DNA of 60,247 bases. Origin: Myxococcales bacterium (GTDB taxonomy: Bacteria; Myxococcota_A; Polyangia; Palsa-1104; SHYY01). The first letter of the stretch is position 1; each line of letters begins with the position of its first letter. The notes under the pieces are model-generated. The model did not search any database and was not told where the DNA came from. It saw only the letters and a list, made by a program, of their open reading frames with translations. Below are positions 8,252 to 18,559 of the stretch, one piece after another. Location of the stretch: positions 1-60,247 of the forward strand of contig SHYY01000011.1 of the NCBI GenBank assembly GCA_009692555.1. The letters are read 5' to 3'. A program made the translations under genes and the position numbers.

Positions 8252-8830
8252 TCAGGCGGCCCAGGGGAGGAGGTCGCACAGCGACGCGCGAGCGCGGTGC
8301 AGGCGGACCTTGATCACGTCCTCGCTCACGCCGAGCTTCGCGGCCACCTGGGCGGTGTCCAGCCCCTCGACGGCGCGCAGGGCGATCACCTCGCTGGCCG
8401 GCCGCTTGAGGCGAGCGGCGGCGCGCGCGACATCGTCCAGGCGACGGCGCGCGTCGCACAGATCGTCGACCCGGGCCGCGAGGGAGGCCGGCTCGTTGGT
8501 CTCGTCGAGCGGCTGGTTGCGACGGGCGGCGGCGGCGCGGAGGCGCATCAGGGCGAAGTTTGCTGCGACGCGGTAGACCCACGATCCGAAGGCCGACTCG
8601 CCGCGAAAGGTGTCGAGCTTCTCGAGCACCGCGATGAAGGTGTCCTGCACGACGTCGTCGGCGTCTGCGTCGCTGCGCGTGAGGCGGAACGCGACGGCGC
8701 GCACGCGGGGCCGGTGGCGCAGAAAAAGCTCCGACAGGGCGGCACGGGCGGCGCGGCGATCGGCGCCGGTGGCGCGGGCGATCAGCGGAGCATCCTCGCT
8801 CGGGGGCCGTACAGGGGGCTTGGCGCTCAT
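8252..8830 (-). CDS. ECF-type RNA polymerase sigma factor
   Basis: The 192-residue protein has sigma region 2 (residues about 30-95, with the core-binding segment DADDVVQDTFIAVLEKL and the RGESAFGSWVYRVAANFAL motif). It also has sigma region 4 (about 135-185, RLKRPASEVIALRAVEG followed by a helix-turn-helix QVAAKLGVSEDVIKVRLHRAR). The start at 8830 begins the alignable protein; the open frame upstream is antisense noise. It is the last gene of the minus-strand run from 17118. No anti-sigma gene adjoins it. Confidence 0.9.
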   Translation of the reverse strand: MSAKPPVRPPSEDAPLIARATGADRRAARAALSELFLRHRPRVRAVAFRLTRSDADADDVVQDTFIAVLEKLDTFRGESAFGSWVYRVAANFALMRLRAAAARRNQPLDETNEPASLAARVDDLCDARRRLDDVARAAARLKRPASEVIALRAVEGLDTAQVAAKLGVSEDVIKVRLHRARASLCDLLPWAA

Positions 8831-8931
8831 GCCGATCGGTACGGGCCGGGAGGCGGAACGGATCGGAGGGCGACGGACGGGTCGGTTCAGGGCAGCGGCA
8901 GCGACGGGAACAGCAGGGCGGGAACGGCGTT

Positions 8932-11373
8932 CTAGAGGCCGTTGGCGGTGTTCTTGCGCGAGTCGAGGATGACCTTCTGGAGGAACTCGCGGGTGCGGCG
9001 CTGCTCCTCCTCGGAGCGGCCGAAGTAGTTGTTCCGGACCCGGGAGTTCGGCGCGACCGCGGCCGGCCAGGCGAGGCCGATGTCGTCGGCGAGGAGCTTG
9101 CCGAATTCGGTCATCGCATCCCGCGTCTGGTCGGCGAGGGCGTCGCCGATCGAGTCGCTCTCGAAGAGGTCTCTCGCCGGCCCCGCGACGGTGCGCTTGA
9201 GGTGGTACTTGTCGATGCCGCCGATGGCGACGCCGAAGTCGAAGTCGACCGCCACCGAGAGGCTCCTTCGGGTGTGGGGCCACTGCTTGATGGTCGTCTT
9301 CTCGAGGGTAGGACGGACGGTGTAGCGGACCTCCAGGCTGGCCGGCGTGGGATCGCTCGGCTCCGCGTCGAGCTCCATCCCGGAGGTCGGCACCACGTCG
9401 GCGAGCGCCTGCTTGAGCGCGGTGGCGAAGAGGCCCTCGCGCGATCCCTTGTTCTCGACGGTGAAGCCCTCCTGCGCGCGGTCGAGATCGGCGCCCTCGA
9501 GCTTTCCCCACTGCTCGTCGCCGGAGAGCTGGAGACGCACGGTGTGCGACTGGTTGGCGCTGAGCGCGTCGATCACCTGCGCCATCGCCGCGCCGCCCGG
9601 GACCTCCTCGTTTTCGAAGGCGGCGCGCGCATCGTCGTAGAAGGTGCGGACCGCCTCCTTGGCGTTGTCGGAGTGGCGACCGCCGGGGAACTGCTCGAGG
9701 TAGTCGCGGTAGGAGCTCACCGACGCGACTCCGAGGGAATCGCCTGCGGCGCGATCCCACGCAGCGCCGTCGGCGTTGGCGGCGTTCAAGGGCGCGGCGC
9801 CGCCGTAGAAGAGCAGCAGGCCGGAGGCGACCGAAGCGCCGTAGGTCAGGAGCGTGTTGCGGCGCGCGTTCGGGATCGGCCGCTCCTTGACGCCGAGCAG
9901 CATCGGCGGGGGAATCAGGTCGAGCCCCTCCTCGGAGTCGAGCAGCCCCTCGGCGAGCAACGAGAGCGTGCGGTGGCGCGTGTCGAGGAGGTTCTGCGCC
10001 CAGTCGACCGCCGCCTGCTGCCCGCGGATCGAGAGGTGGAGCGGCACACCGCCGAAGTCCATCCGGACGCTGGTCGACTGGTAGGAGCCGTTCTGGAGGT
10101 GATGGGTGAGCGCCACGTCGTGCAGGTTGACGAGCGGCCACACCGTCAGCTTCTCGATGTCGACCTGCAGGAGGTACAGCGGATGGACCTCGGTGAACTT
10201 GCCGAACGGGCTCTGGGTCACGCGGCGCAGGCGCCGCAGCGAGAGCACTCCGAGCACCGGGATCGCCGCCACGAACAGCAGCATGAAGGCGCGGGTGCCC
10301 TCCTCCCACAGCGCCTCCGACATGGTGGTGCTGTAGAGACCGATCAGCCCCAGGCCGATGGTCGTGAGCAGGAGCAGCACGGGGCCGACCAGCGGGCGCT
10401 GGTTGATCTTGGTCGGCGTCCAGGTCTGCTTCATCGCCGCGATGATCGTCTGCGACGGCGCGGGGAGCTGGCGGAGCGGGATGGTGGCCTTGGCCGGGAA
10501 CTGCAGTTCGTGCGACTTCCGGCTGTCGAGCTGGCGGGCGCGCGCGAGCAGCCGGTTGGCGTCGGCGGAGCGGCGCATGCGGAAGAGCTGCGCGGCGAGC
10601 GCGGCGATCTTGGTGGCGACGTACTTCTTCGATTCGCCATCGCCGGGGAGGATCTTGACGATCTGGTCGAGCTCGAGCTCGGCCAGGTCGGGGCGGTTGC
10701 GCAGGAGCTGCACCTGCACCTTGCGCATCAGGAAGACGAAATCCTGGAAGTTGATCTCGCCGTCCTGGAGGATCGCCCGGTCGAGCTCGACCAGCGCGGC
10801 GTCGAACTGCTCGGTGTCGGTGTAGGCGTCGGCGAGCGCGATGCGGACGCGCGTGTCGGCCGGGTCAATCTCGAGGGCGCGCTGGTAGGCGACGGTGGCC
10901 TGCGCGTACTGGCGCTGCGCGTAGTGGCCGTAGCCCTTGTGGAGATGGTAGACCGCGTTGTCGGGCTGCTTGGCGACGAGGAGGTCGAACTGGGCGACGG
11001 CGTCGCGCGGCTGGCCGGCGTTGAGGAAGGCCATGCCGAGGAGGTCGCGGGCGAAGGCGAGCTGCGGCTGGAGGACGAGGACGTGCTTGAACTCGGCCTG
11101 CGCGGTGCGGAAGTCGGCGCGCTCCATCGCCGCCTGGCCCGCCTTCATGCGGGCGCCGATCTCGTCGCCCCACTGGGTGAGGCTGTCGTAGTCCTTGCGC
11201 GAGACGCTGTTCGAGAGGATCTCGTACGCCTCGCGGATGCGCTTGAACTCCTCGGGCGCGTTCTCGGGCGAGAACTTGCGGACCAGGCGAAAGTAGGAGC
11301 GCTTGACGTCGCGCTCTTCGGCGGCGCGCTCGATGCCCAGGATCTCGTAATAGTCGTTGGAGCGTATGTTCAT
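8932..11373 (-). CDS. J-domain-like/TPR membrane protein lacking the HPD motif
   Basis: The N-terminus (residues 5-65) is a J domain by pattern: DYYEILGIERAAEERDVKRSY, later FKRIREAYEILSN. The catalytic HPD loop reads FSPEN, so the histidine needed to stimulate Hsp70 ATPase is absent. Residues about 75-230 form TPR-like helical repeats. Two hydrophobic helices occur near 330-350 and 365-380 and another near 515, and the rest is a predicted alpha/beta soluble domain. The gene lies 123 bases after an hsp70 gene in the same direction, so the two products probably work together, perhaps with binding but not stimulation. The overall function is unknown. Confidence 0.8.
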   Translation of the reverse strand: MNIRSNDYYEILGIERAAEERDVKRSYFRLVRKFSPENAPEEFKRIREAYEILSNSVSRKDYDSLTQWGDEIGARMKAGQAAMERADFRTAQAEFKHVLVLQPQLAFARDLLGMAFLNAGQPRDAVAQFDLLVAKQPDNAVYHLHKGYGHYAQRQYAQATVAYQRALEIDPADTRVRIALADAYTDTEQFDAALVELDRAILQDGEINFQDFVFLMRKVQVQLLRNRPDLAELELDQIVKILPGDGESKKYVATKIAALAAQLFRMRRSADANRLLARARQLDSRKSHELQFPAKATIPLRQLPAPSQTIIAAMKQTWTPTKINQRPLVGPVLLLLTTIGLGLIGLYSTTMSEALWEEGTRAFMLLFVAAIPVLGVLSLRRLRRVTQSPFGKFTEVHPLYLLQVDIEKLTVWPLVNLHDVALTHHLQNGSYQSTSVRMDFGGVPLHLSIRGQQAAVDWAQNLLDTRHRTLSLLAEGLLDSEEGLDLIPPPMLLGVKERPIPNARRNTLLTYGASVASGLLLFYGGAAPLNAANADGAAWDRAAGDSLGVASVSSYRDYLEQFPGGRHSDNAKEAVRTFYDDARAAFENEEVPGGAAMAQVIDALSANQSHTVRLQLSGDEQWGKLEGADLDRAQEGFTVENKGSREGLFATALKQALADVVPTSGMELDAEPSDPTPASLEVRYTVRPTLEKTTIKQWPHTRRSLSVAVDFDFGVAIGGIDKYHLKRTVAGPARDLFESDSIGDALADQTRDAMTEFGKLLADDIGLAWPAAVAPNSRVRNNYFGRSEEEQRRTREFLQKVILDSRKNTANGL

Positions 11374-11496
11374 CGCAGGATCCCTCCAGCTGGCCAGGTA
11401 CTACGTAGATGCTGAACAAACCTCGCCGGGCTCCTTCACCGTCGTTGGAAGCCTAGCATGACCGAGAGGATGGCAGGGGACAAGGGGCGGTGACTG

Positions 11497-13299
<1,803 letters not shown>

Positions 13300-13340
13300 G
13301 TTTTTCCCGAAGCTTGGCGACGGGCAAGACTAGCACCCGG

Positions 13341-14081
13341 TCAGGGCAGCTTCCAGAGCTCCGCGTAGCGGCCGGCGGTGTGGCTGGGGCGCTTCGACGA
13401 GCCCGAGAACTGGACGATGCGCTGGAGCACGAGCAGGCGATCGCCGCTCTTGCGCAGCCAGCGGAGGTCCTTCTCGAGCAGCACTTTCGAGGCGCCGTCG
13501 CTCTTCAGGAGCGCGTGGTAGCCATCGACCGGCTTGGCGGCGCGGATGAACTTGAGCGCGCCGCTGCCTTGCTGCAGTGCAGCACCCTTGGTGACCGCCG
13601 CGAACAGTCCGGTGGCGTCCGCCTCCTCCGCGCCGCTCTGCGTCTCCAGGCTGCTGGTGAAGGCCACCCACGGCAGGACGGCGGCGGGGTCCACACCCGG
13701 CGCCTCGCCGCGGCCGGGCTTGAAGCGCAGGAACTGGAACGTCTCGCCGCTCGTGCCGTCGGCGTAGACGAGGTAGCTCTTGCCGAACCAGATCTCCTCG
13801 CCGCTGGTCGGAAACGCGGTGAGAGGGGTGCCGCTCTTGAAGTCCTTCACCACCCGCCGTGCGTCGTCCTTCGGCACGAGCGGATCGGGCTGCCCGGGGA
13901 TCGGCGGGCCGAACCAGTTGAGGAGGGTGTCGACGTCGAGGTCGGTGGTCATCGGCTTGGCTCCGGTTGCGACGGCGCTCGTTTCAATCGGCGCGGGCGG
14001 CGGCTTCGCGTCGACCGGGCTGCTCTTGCAGCCCGCGAGGGAGAGCAGCGCCGCGAGGGGGACGCACCGGGTGGAGGTCAT
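13341..14081 (-). CDS. predicted lipoprotein of unknown function
   Basis: The 246-residue product begins with a lipoprotein signal peptide (lipobox LAGC, Cys at residue 18) followed by a Pro/Ala linker. The mature domain has no family I recognise. It is rich in aromatic residues and has a plausible beta-rich core (EIWFGKSYLVYADGTSG). It sits 31 bases after the DUF4157/Het-C gene and 41 bases before dnaK, so it is probably co-transcribed with both. Confidence 0.75.
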   Translation of the reverse strand: MTSTRCVPLAALLSLAGCKSSPVDAKPPPAPIETSAVATGAKPMTTDLDVDTLLNWFGPPIPGQPDPLVPKDDARRVVKDFKSGTPLTAFPTSGEEIWFGKSYLVYADGTSGETFQFLRFKPGRGEAPGVDPAAVLPWVAFTSSLETQSGAEEADATGLFAAVTKGAALQQGSGALKFIRAAKPVDGYHALLKSDGASKVLLEKDLRWLRKSGDRLLVLQRIVQFSGSSKRPSHTAGRYAELWKLP

Positions 14082-14112
14082 GGCGCGCGGGAGCCTGGCA
14101 CGGCGCGCGGGC

Positions 14113-17100
14113 TCATCCCGGGGGGCGCTGCCCGTTCTGGCCAGGCTGGCCGTTCTGGCCTTGCTGGGGCGGGATCTGCGGGATGTGGCTGGGCGTGTCG
14201 GGGGCGCCCGCGCTGGCGCTCTGGAGGTGCTCGATCAGCTCGGGCCCGAGGTCGCCCGAGAGCTGCGACTGGATCACCGACTGCCAGAACGAGCAGTCCT
14301 GCGGGTGCTGGAAGTAGGTGTCGACGGCGGCGTCGATCGCCGGCAGGAGCGGGTCGTTCTCGGCCAGCGTTCCCTGGCGATCCGCCTTGTCCCAGCAGGC
14401 GTTGACCGGCACGCCGACCCCGCGGGTGGCGATGCTCGCGAGGGCCTGGGCGAGGCCGGAGAGCCAGCCACCAGCGTGGGTGTGCTCGCCCTCGCCATGG
14501 TTGCGCTGCTCGCCCTCGTGCTTGTGCTCGTGCTCGTTGGTCCCGGCGCTGTTGTGCAGCTCCCCGTGATCCTTCGCGATTTCGGTGTGGGAGGGCGGGC
14601 TGTAGGTGCCCGGGGCGATGCCGTTGGTCTGCCCGTTGCCCGCGGCGCGCGGGCGGCCGGTGGCGGGATCGTAGAACTCGCTGACGTTGCCGAAGGTCTC
14701 GGCGACCTTGTTCTGGATCCCCTGGATGAACCCGCCGATGCCGCCGCCGGGCGTCGGGAGCGGGGCCTTCTTGTTCTGCACGTTGGTCTGCGAGCGGATC
14801 TTGGCGATGGCCGCGTTGATCGCCCGCACACCGACGGCGAGCACGGCGTTCCAGGCGGTGGCGAACACGCCCTCGACGAGAGTGCGGATGCGGTTCTGGG
14901 CCGACTCCACCAGCGCGGCGGCGCGCTCGCCGATCACCGGGATCTGCCGGGCGGCCTCCTTGAGCAGCGTGAGCGGCCCGTGGGCGTGCAGCCATTTGTA
15001 GGCGTCGCGCAGGGTGTGCTGGTTTCCGCGGGTGGCGGTCTCGAGCGCGGTGAGCTGGGCGATGAACTGGCGGATCACCGCCGCGCCGTCGCCGGTGGCG
15101 CCCTGGATGGTGTTGGCGGCGTTGTTGCCCGCGCCCTGCACCGAGTTGCCGGCGTTGTTCGCCTGCTGCGCGGCGCCGCCAAAGAAGCGCGACACGCGGC
15201 CCCCGCCGGTGTGCTGGCTCATCCAGTCGGCCGCGCCGCCGATACCGTGGAGCGCGTCACCGCCGGCGTTGCCCGCGCCGCGCGTGAGATCCGAGCCCAT
15301 CTGGCCGGCGCCCTCGACCACCCGCGCGCCGACCTGGGAGAGCGACGAGACGCTCCCGGCGATGGTGTGGATGATGTCGGCCACCGACGCTGCGACGTGG
15401 CTGAAATCGGTCGGGTTCTCGGGGTTCATGTCGACGTAGTCGAGCGCCGCCATGATCAGCGGGCTCGGCTGGTCGGGCTTCTCCTTGAACGGATCAAGGA
15501 GCTTCCACTTGTCGTTCACCTCCTCGAGGATCGAGGCGGCGGTGTCGGTCAAGTTGAAGGTGCCGGTGGTGAGCACCTCGCGGTTGCCCTGCTGGCCGGG
15601 CGCGCCCGCGGCGCCGGCGCGATTCGGATTGCCGATCGCGAGGTTGCCCGCCTGCGGGTTGCCCTGCGCGTCGTTGGCGTGGACCTGGGTGTTGAGCACG
15701 CGCGAGCGATCGACCGCCTGGTCCTGCCCCTGCTCGTTCCTGACGTGGAGGGTGCCGGAGCGGATCAGGATATTGACGCCGATCTCGCAGAAGTTGGAGT
15801 GGGCGAAGTAGTCCTGGAGGGTGTGCGTGCCGCTGGCGAACAGGCGCGGGCCGTGGAGATGCTCGTCGCCCTGGGTGTTCTGCTGGCGACCCAGGCGCCC
15901 CGAGGTGCGGAGGGTCTGGGTGAGCCACTGCTTGCTGGCGTACATGTAGCGCGGGATGCCCGACTCGTCGACGTGGTAGGCGTTGGCGTCGGTGGGGTTG
16001 ATCACCTGACCGCGCTGCTGGTGACCGTTCCAGCCGGGCTGGCCAGCCGCCCCACCCCCGGTGTAGCGCGGATCGATATCGGAGTAGGCCTGATGGCTGG
16101 TGCCGGCCGAGCCGCCGGTGGTGCCGGGCGCGTGATCGCCGCGCACCGACGCCGCGGTGTCGGGGTTGGCGCCGGCGTTGTTCATCGGGCCGTTCGAGGA
16201 GACCATCGGGCCCTGCTGGATGACGTCGCTGCCGCGCAGGTTGGCCGGGTTGTCGAGGTGCTCGACGGGATCGTAGGTGCCGAACGAGGCGATGTTGATC
16301 CCGCGACCGAACTCCTTGATCGCCAGGACGTTGAGGACCGGCATGATCCCCTGGATCGCGGCCGAGGTGGTCGGGGTGATCGCCTGCGAGAGATCGCGCT
16401 CCCAGTTGCCCATGCGGGCCTGGCGCATGTCCGACGGTGCGCCGCCCGCGCCGGGGGCGTTGCTGATCCCCATGCCCTGGAGCGCCTGCTCGGTCATGTA
16501 GGCGTGGCCGCCGCGGTTGCGCGAGCCGTCGCCCTGCGAGAAGAAGCGGATCTTGGCCGGGGCGCTGCCGAGGGAGACGCTGCCGCCGTCGAGGGCGACG
16601 TTGGCGGCGTGGCTGGCCTCGTGCTCCTGCGCGTCGCCGCTGTGGCCGGTCTCGGGATCGTCGGTGAGCTTGTTCTGGACCTTGGGCGCGGAGTCCTTCT
16701 GCTGGGCGACGTGAGCGAGCTCGTGGCCCAGAACGAAGGAGCCGTGCTCCGACGACGGGTTGTACTTGCCGCTGCCGAAGAAGACATCCTTGCCGTAGGT
16801 GAAGGCCTCGGCCCCCGCGGAGTCGGCGGCGGCGGCGGACTTGCTGTCGGTGTGGACGCGGACGTCCGAGAGATCGGTGCCGTAGGCCGAGCCGAACTGG
16901 CTCTCGGCGGCGGCGGGGAGGGCCGATCCGGCGCCCTTGGAGGCGATCGCCTCGCCTGCGCCGCCCTCGGGACCCGACGAGCGCTCGCTGCGCGCCGAGG
17001 TGGCACGCGACGCTGCGGCGCTGTTGCTCGCGCCTCCGCCGCCGTGGGAGGAGACCTCGTGCGCGGCGGCAGGCTCTGGCGCGGCGACTTCGGACTGCTG

Positions 17101-17118
17101 GTGCTCCAACGCGGACAT
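14113..17118 (-). CDS. DUF4157 (eCIS-core) plus Het-C-like large protein
   Basis: The start at 17118 has GGAGG five bases upstream and gives 1001 residues. Residues about 72-142 form a DUF4157 domain with the zincin-type motif GHELAHVAQQ (HExxH at 132-136), preceded by the SDVRVHTDS strand typical of this family. Around 190-500 it resembles Het-C/phospholipase-C-like proteins, including HTLQDYFAHSNF near residue 433. A long helical region follows (about 520-800). There is a His/Glu-rich segment at about 860-885 (HEHKHEGEQRNHGEGEHTH), and the tail is Pro/Gln/Gly-rich. DUF4157 proteins accompany extracellular contractile injection systems and polymorphic toxins. No signal peptide or sheath/tube genes are seen here, so delivery is unknown. 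Confidence 0.85.
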   Translation of the reverse strand: MSALEHQQSEVAAPEPAAAHEVSSHGGGGASNSAAASRATSARSERSSGPEGGAGEAIASKGAGSALPAAAESQFGSAYGTDLSDVRVHTDSKSAAAADSAGAEAFTYGKDVFFGSGKYNPSSEHGSFVLGHELAHVAQQKDSAPKVQNKLTDDPETGHSGDAQEHEASHAANVALDGGSVSLGSAPAKIRFFSQGDGSRNRGGHAYMTEQALQGMGISNAPGAGGAPSDMRQARMGNWERDLSQAITPTTSAAIQGIMPVLNVLAIKEFGRGINIASFGTYDPVEHLDNPANLRGSDVIQQGPMVSSNGPMNNAGANPDTAASVRGDHAPGTTGGSAGTSHQAYSDIDPRYTGGGAAGQPGWNGHQQRGQVINPTDANAYHVDESGIPRYMYASKQWLTQTLRTSGRLGRQQNTQGDEHLHGPRLFASGTHTLQDYFAHSNFCEIGVNILIRSGTLHVRNEQGQDQAVDRSRVLNTQVHANDAQGNPQAGNLAIGNPNRAGAAGAPGQQGNREVLTTGTFNLTDTAASILEEVNDKWKLLDPFKEKPDQPSPLIMAALDYVDMNPENPTDFSHVAASVADIIHTIAGSVSSLSQVGARVVEGAGQMGSDLTRGAGNAGGDALHGIGGAADWMSQHTGGGRVSRFFGGAAQQANNAGNSVQGAGNNAANTIQGATGDGAAVIRQFIAQLTALETATRGNQHTLRDAYKWLHAHGPLTLLKEAARQIPVIGERAAALVESAQNRIRTLVEGVFATAWNAVLAVGVRAINAAIAKIRSQTNVQNKKAPLPTPGGGIGGFIQGIQNKVAETFGNVSEFYDPATGRPRAAGNGQTNGIAPGTYSPPSHTEIAKDHGELHNSAGTNEHEHKHEGEQRNHGEGEHTHAGGWLSGLAQALASIATRGVGVPVNACWDKADRQGTLAENDPLLPAIDAAVDTYFQHPQDCSFWQSVIQSQLSGDLGPELIEHLQSASAGAPDTPSHIPQIPPQQGQNGQPGQNGQRPPG

Positions 17119-17221
17119 GCGGCCTCCACGCCCTCGACGCGGCAAGACAAGTTGCCCTCGGCGAGCGGGCGATCTGCTGGAATCTACTCCGGTTTGGCTT
17201 TCACTGGCGAGTGGGTCCTAC

Positions 17222-17227
17222 TACAAT
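17222..17227 (+). promoter_or_regulatory. candidate -10 element in the divergent 17.2 kb promoter region
   Basis: TACAAT at 17222-17227 lies 31 bases before the ATG at 17258, in the 139-base gap separating the two divergent operons. No good -35 hexamer is found 16-18 bases upstream, so a non-housekeeping sigma or an activator may be involved. Confidence 0.3.
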
Positions 17228-17257
17228 GATCGGCGATCCGGTGGAAAAGTTGCGGAG

Positions 17258-18559
17258 ATGACCTCACCGAACGCCTTCGTGGCCGGCCAGGCCGACGACT
17301 TCTCGACGCTGCCCGTGGGCGAGGTCCGGCTCAGGCCCGGCGAGCGCGGCTATGGACGGGCGATGCAGGGGGCGGCGAGCGCGCTCGGGCGCTACCTGGT
17401 GGCGTTCTACGACGGCGCGCTGGTGCCGCTATGCACCCTGCCGCTCGATCCGCTCGAGGCGCAGATCCGGTGGCGAGAGGGGGAGGCGGCGGGGCTGGCG
17501 GCGCGCGTGAGCGAGGGCGGTGGGAGCGGGGTCGCGCAGCGCATCGACCGGGAGGCCCTTGGGTGGTGCCACCAGCACATCGACGCGCTGCGGGCCGATC
17601 TGGCGGCGGAGCAGGAGCACGGGATCCGGTGGAACAGCGCGGTGCCGCACGCCAACGGGTTCTACGTGGCGCTGGCGCGGCTCGATGCGATGAAGGCCAT
17701 GCTCGGGGTGCGCGATCCCGCGGCGATGGCGGCGGCGATCGGGCGCGGCCTCGACGGGGCGGTCCGGCCGGACGATGGCGCCCGGGGCGGTATGGTGGTG
17801 CCCGGAGGCGCGGTCCAGCCGCTGGTGGAGGCGGCGGTGCTGGCGGCGGAGGAGATGGCTCGGAGCTACATCCTGCACCAGCACGCGGTGCTCGATGCCT
17901 ACGGTGATCTCGATGCACCGTCGGTGGAGGGGGATTCGCGGGAGCGGATCCAGGTGCTCGCGCGGGGGGTGCACGCGACGTTCGGGTCGGTGATCGAGCT
18001 GGCGGGCGGGCTGACCTATGCGGCCGATCTCGACGCGGCGATCGGCGGCCCGGAGATGGCGATTCTCGACGGTGGGCTCGCGGGGCTTTGCGAGGCGCTG
18101 GGGGAGCGAAAGGGGGCGGCGGAGGCGTTTCGCGCCAGCGCGCACGGTTACGTCGCCGCGCTCGCACGGGTGCAGGGGGCGATCGGCGAGCGACGTCGCG
18201 GCTGGCTGGCCTACGGAGAGGCGCTCGATCTCCGCGCGGGCGACGACGGCGTGCCCGATCGCTTCGCGGCGCTGGCGGTGCTGGCGGGGCAGGCGGAGGA
18301 GCTGGTGGCGATGGGGCGCGGGGTGGCGGCGGTGCTGCGCGATCCGGCGGCGCTCGGCGCGTGGATGCGCGAGCTGTCGGCGCACCGGATCCGGCGCCCG
18401 CCGAGCGCGGCGCTATCGGTTCTCGCCCTCACCGACGAGGAGTTTCGCGCGCTCGACGACTGGTACGGCCAGGTGGCGAAGTTCCACCGCAACGTGCAGT
18501 CGGTGGGAGAGCTGCTGAGGTCGGTAGAGGAGGCCGCGGCGCGGCATCTCGCCGGATGA
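17258..18559 (+). CDS. unknown protein, first gene of a SNF2/SbcCD operon
   Basis: The 433-residue product is largely alpha-helical, without signal peptide or membrane segments, and I do not recognise a family. A notable patch is GWCHQHIDALRADLAAEQEHG near residue 105, broken by ordinary helix. Its stop overlaps the helicase start as ATGA (18556-18559), so translation is coupled. The start at 17258 follows GCGGAG and a candidate -10; the frame upstream is antisense to the Het-C gene. Being first in the operon, it may be the specificity or sensor part of whatever complex the helicase and nuclease form. That is inference. Confidence 0.75.
   Translation: MTSPNAFVAGQADDFSTLPVGEVRLRPGERGYGRAMQGAASALGRYLVAFYDGALVPLCTLPLDPLEAQIRWREGEAAGLAARVSEGGGSGVAQRIDREALGWCHQHIDALRADLAAEQEHGIRWNSAVPHANGFYVALARLDAMKAMLGVRDPAAMAAAIGRGLDGAVRPDDGARGGMVVPGGAVQPLVEAAVLAAEEMARSYILHQHAVLDAYGDLDAPSVEGDSRERIQVLARGVHATFGSVIELAGGLTYAADLDAAIGGPEMAILDGGLAGLCEALGERKGAAEAFRASAHGYVAALARVQGAIGERRRGWLAYGEALDLRAGDDGVPDRFAALAVLAGQAEELVAMGRGVAAVLRDPAALGAWMRELSAHRIRRPPSAALSVLALTDEEFRALDDWYGQVAKFHRNVQSVGELLRSVEEAAARHLAG

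Noticed and set aside
13780-17229. A 1149-codon open frame on the plus strand
   Set aside because: It is exactly antisense to the DUF4157/Het-C gene, whose motifs are clear. Long antisense frames are expected in such GC-rich DNA, and this one has no recognisable domain.
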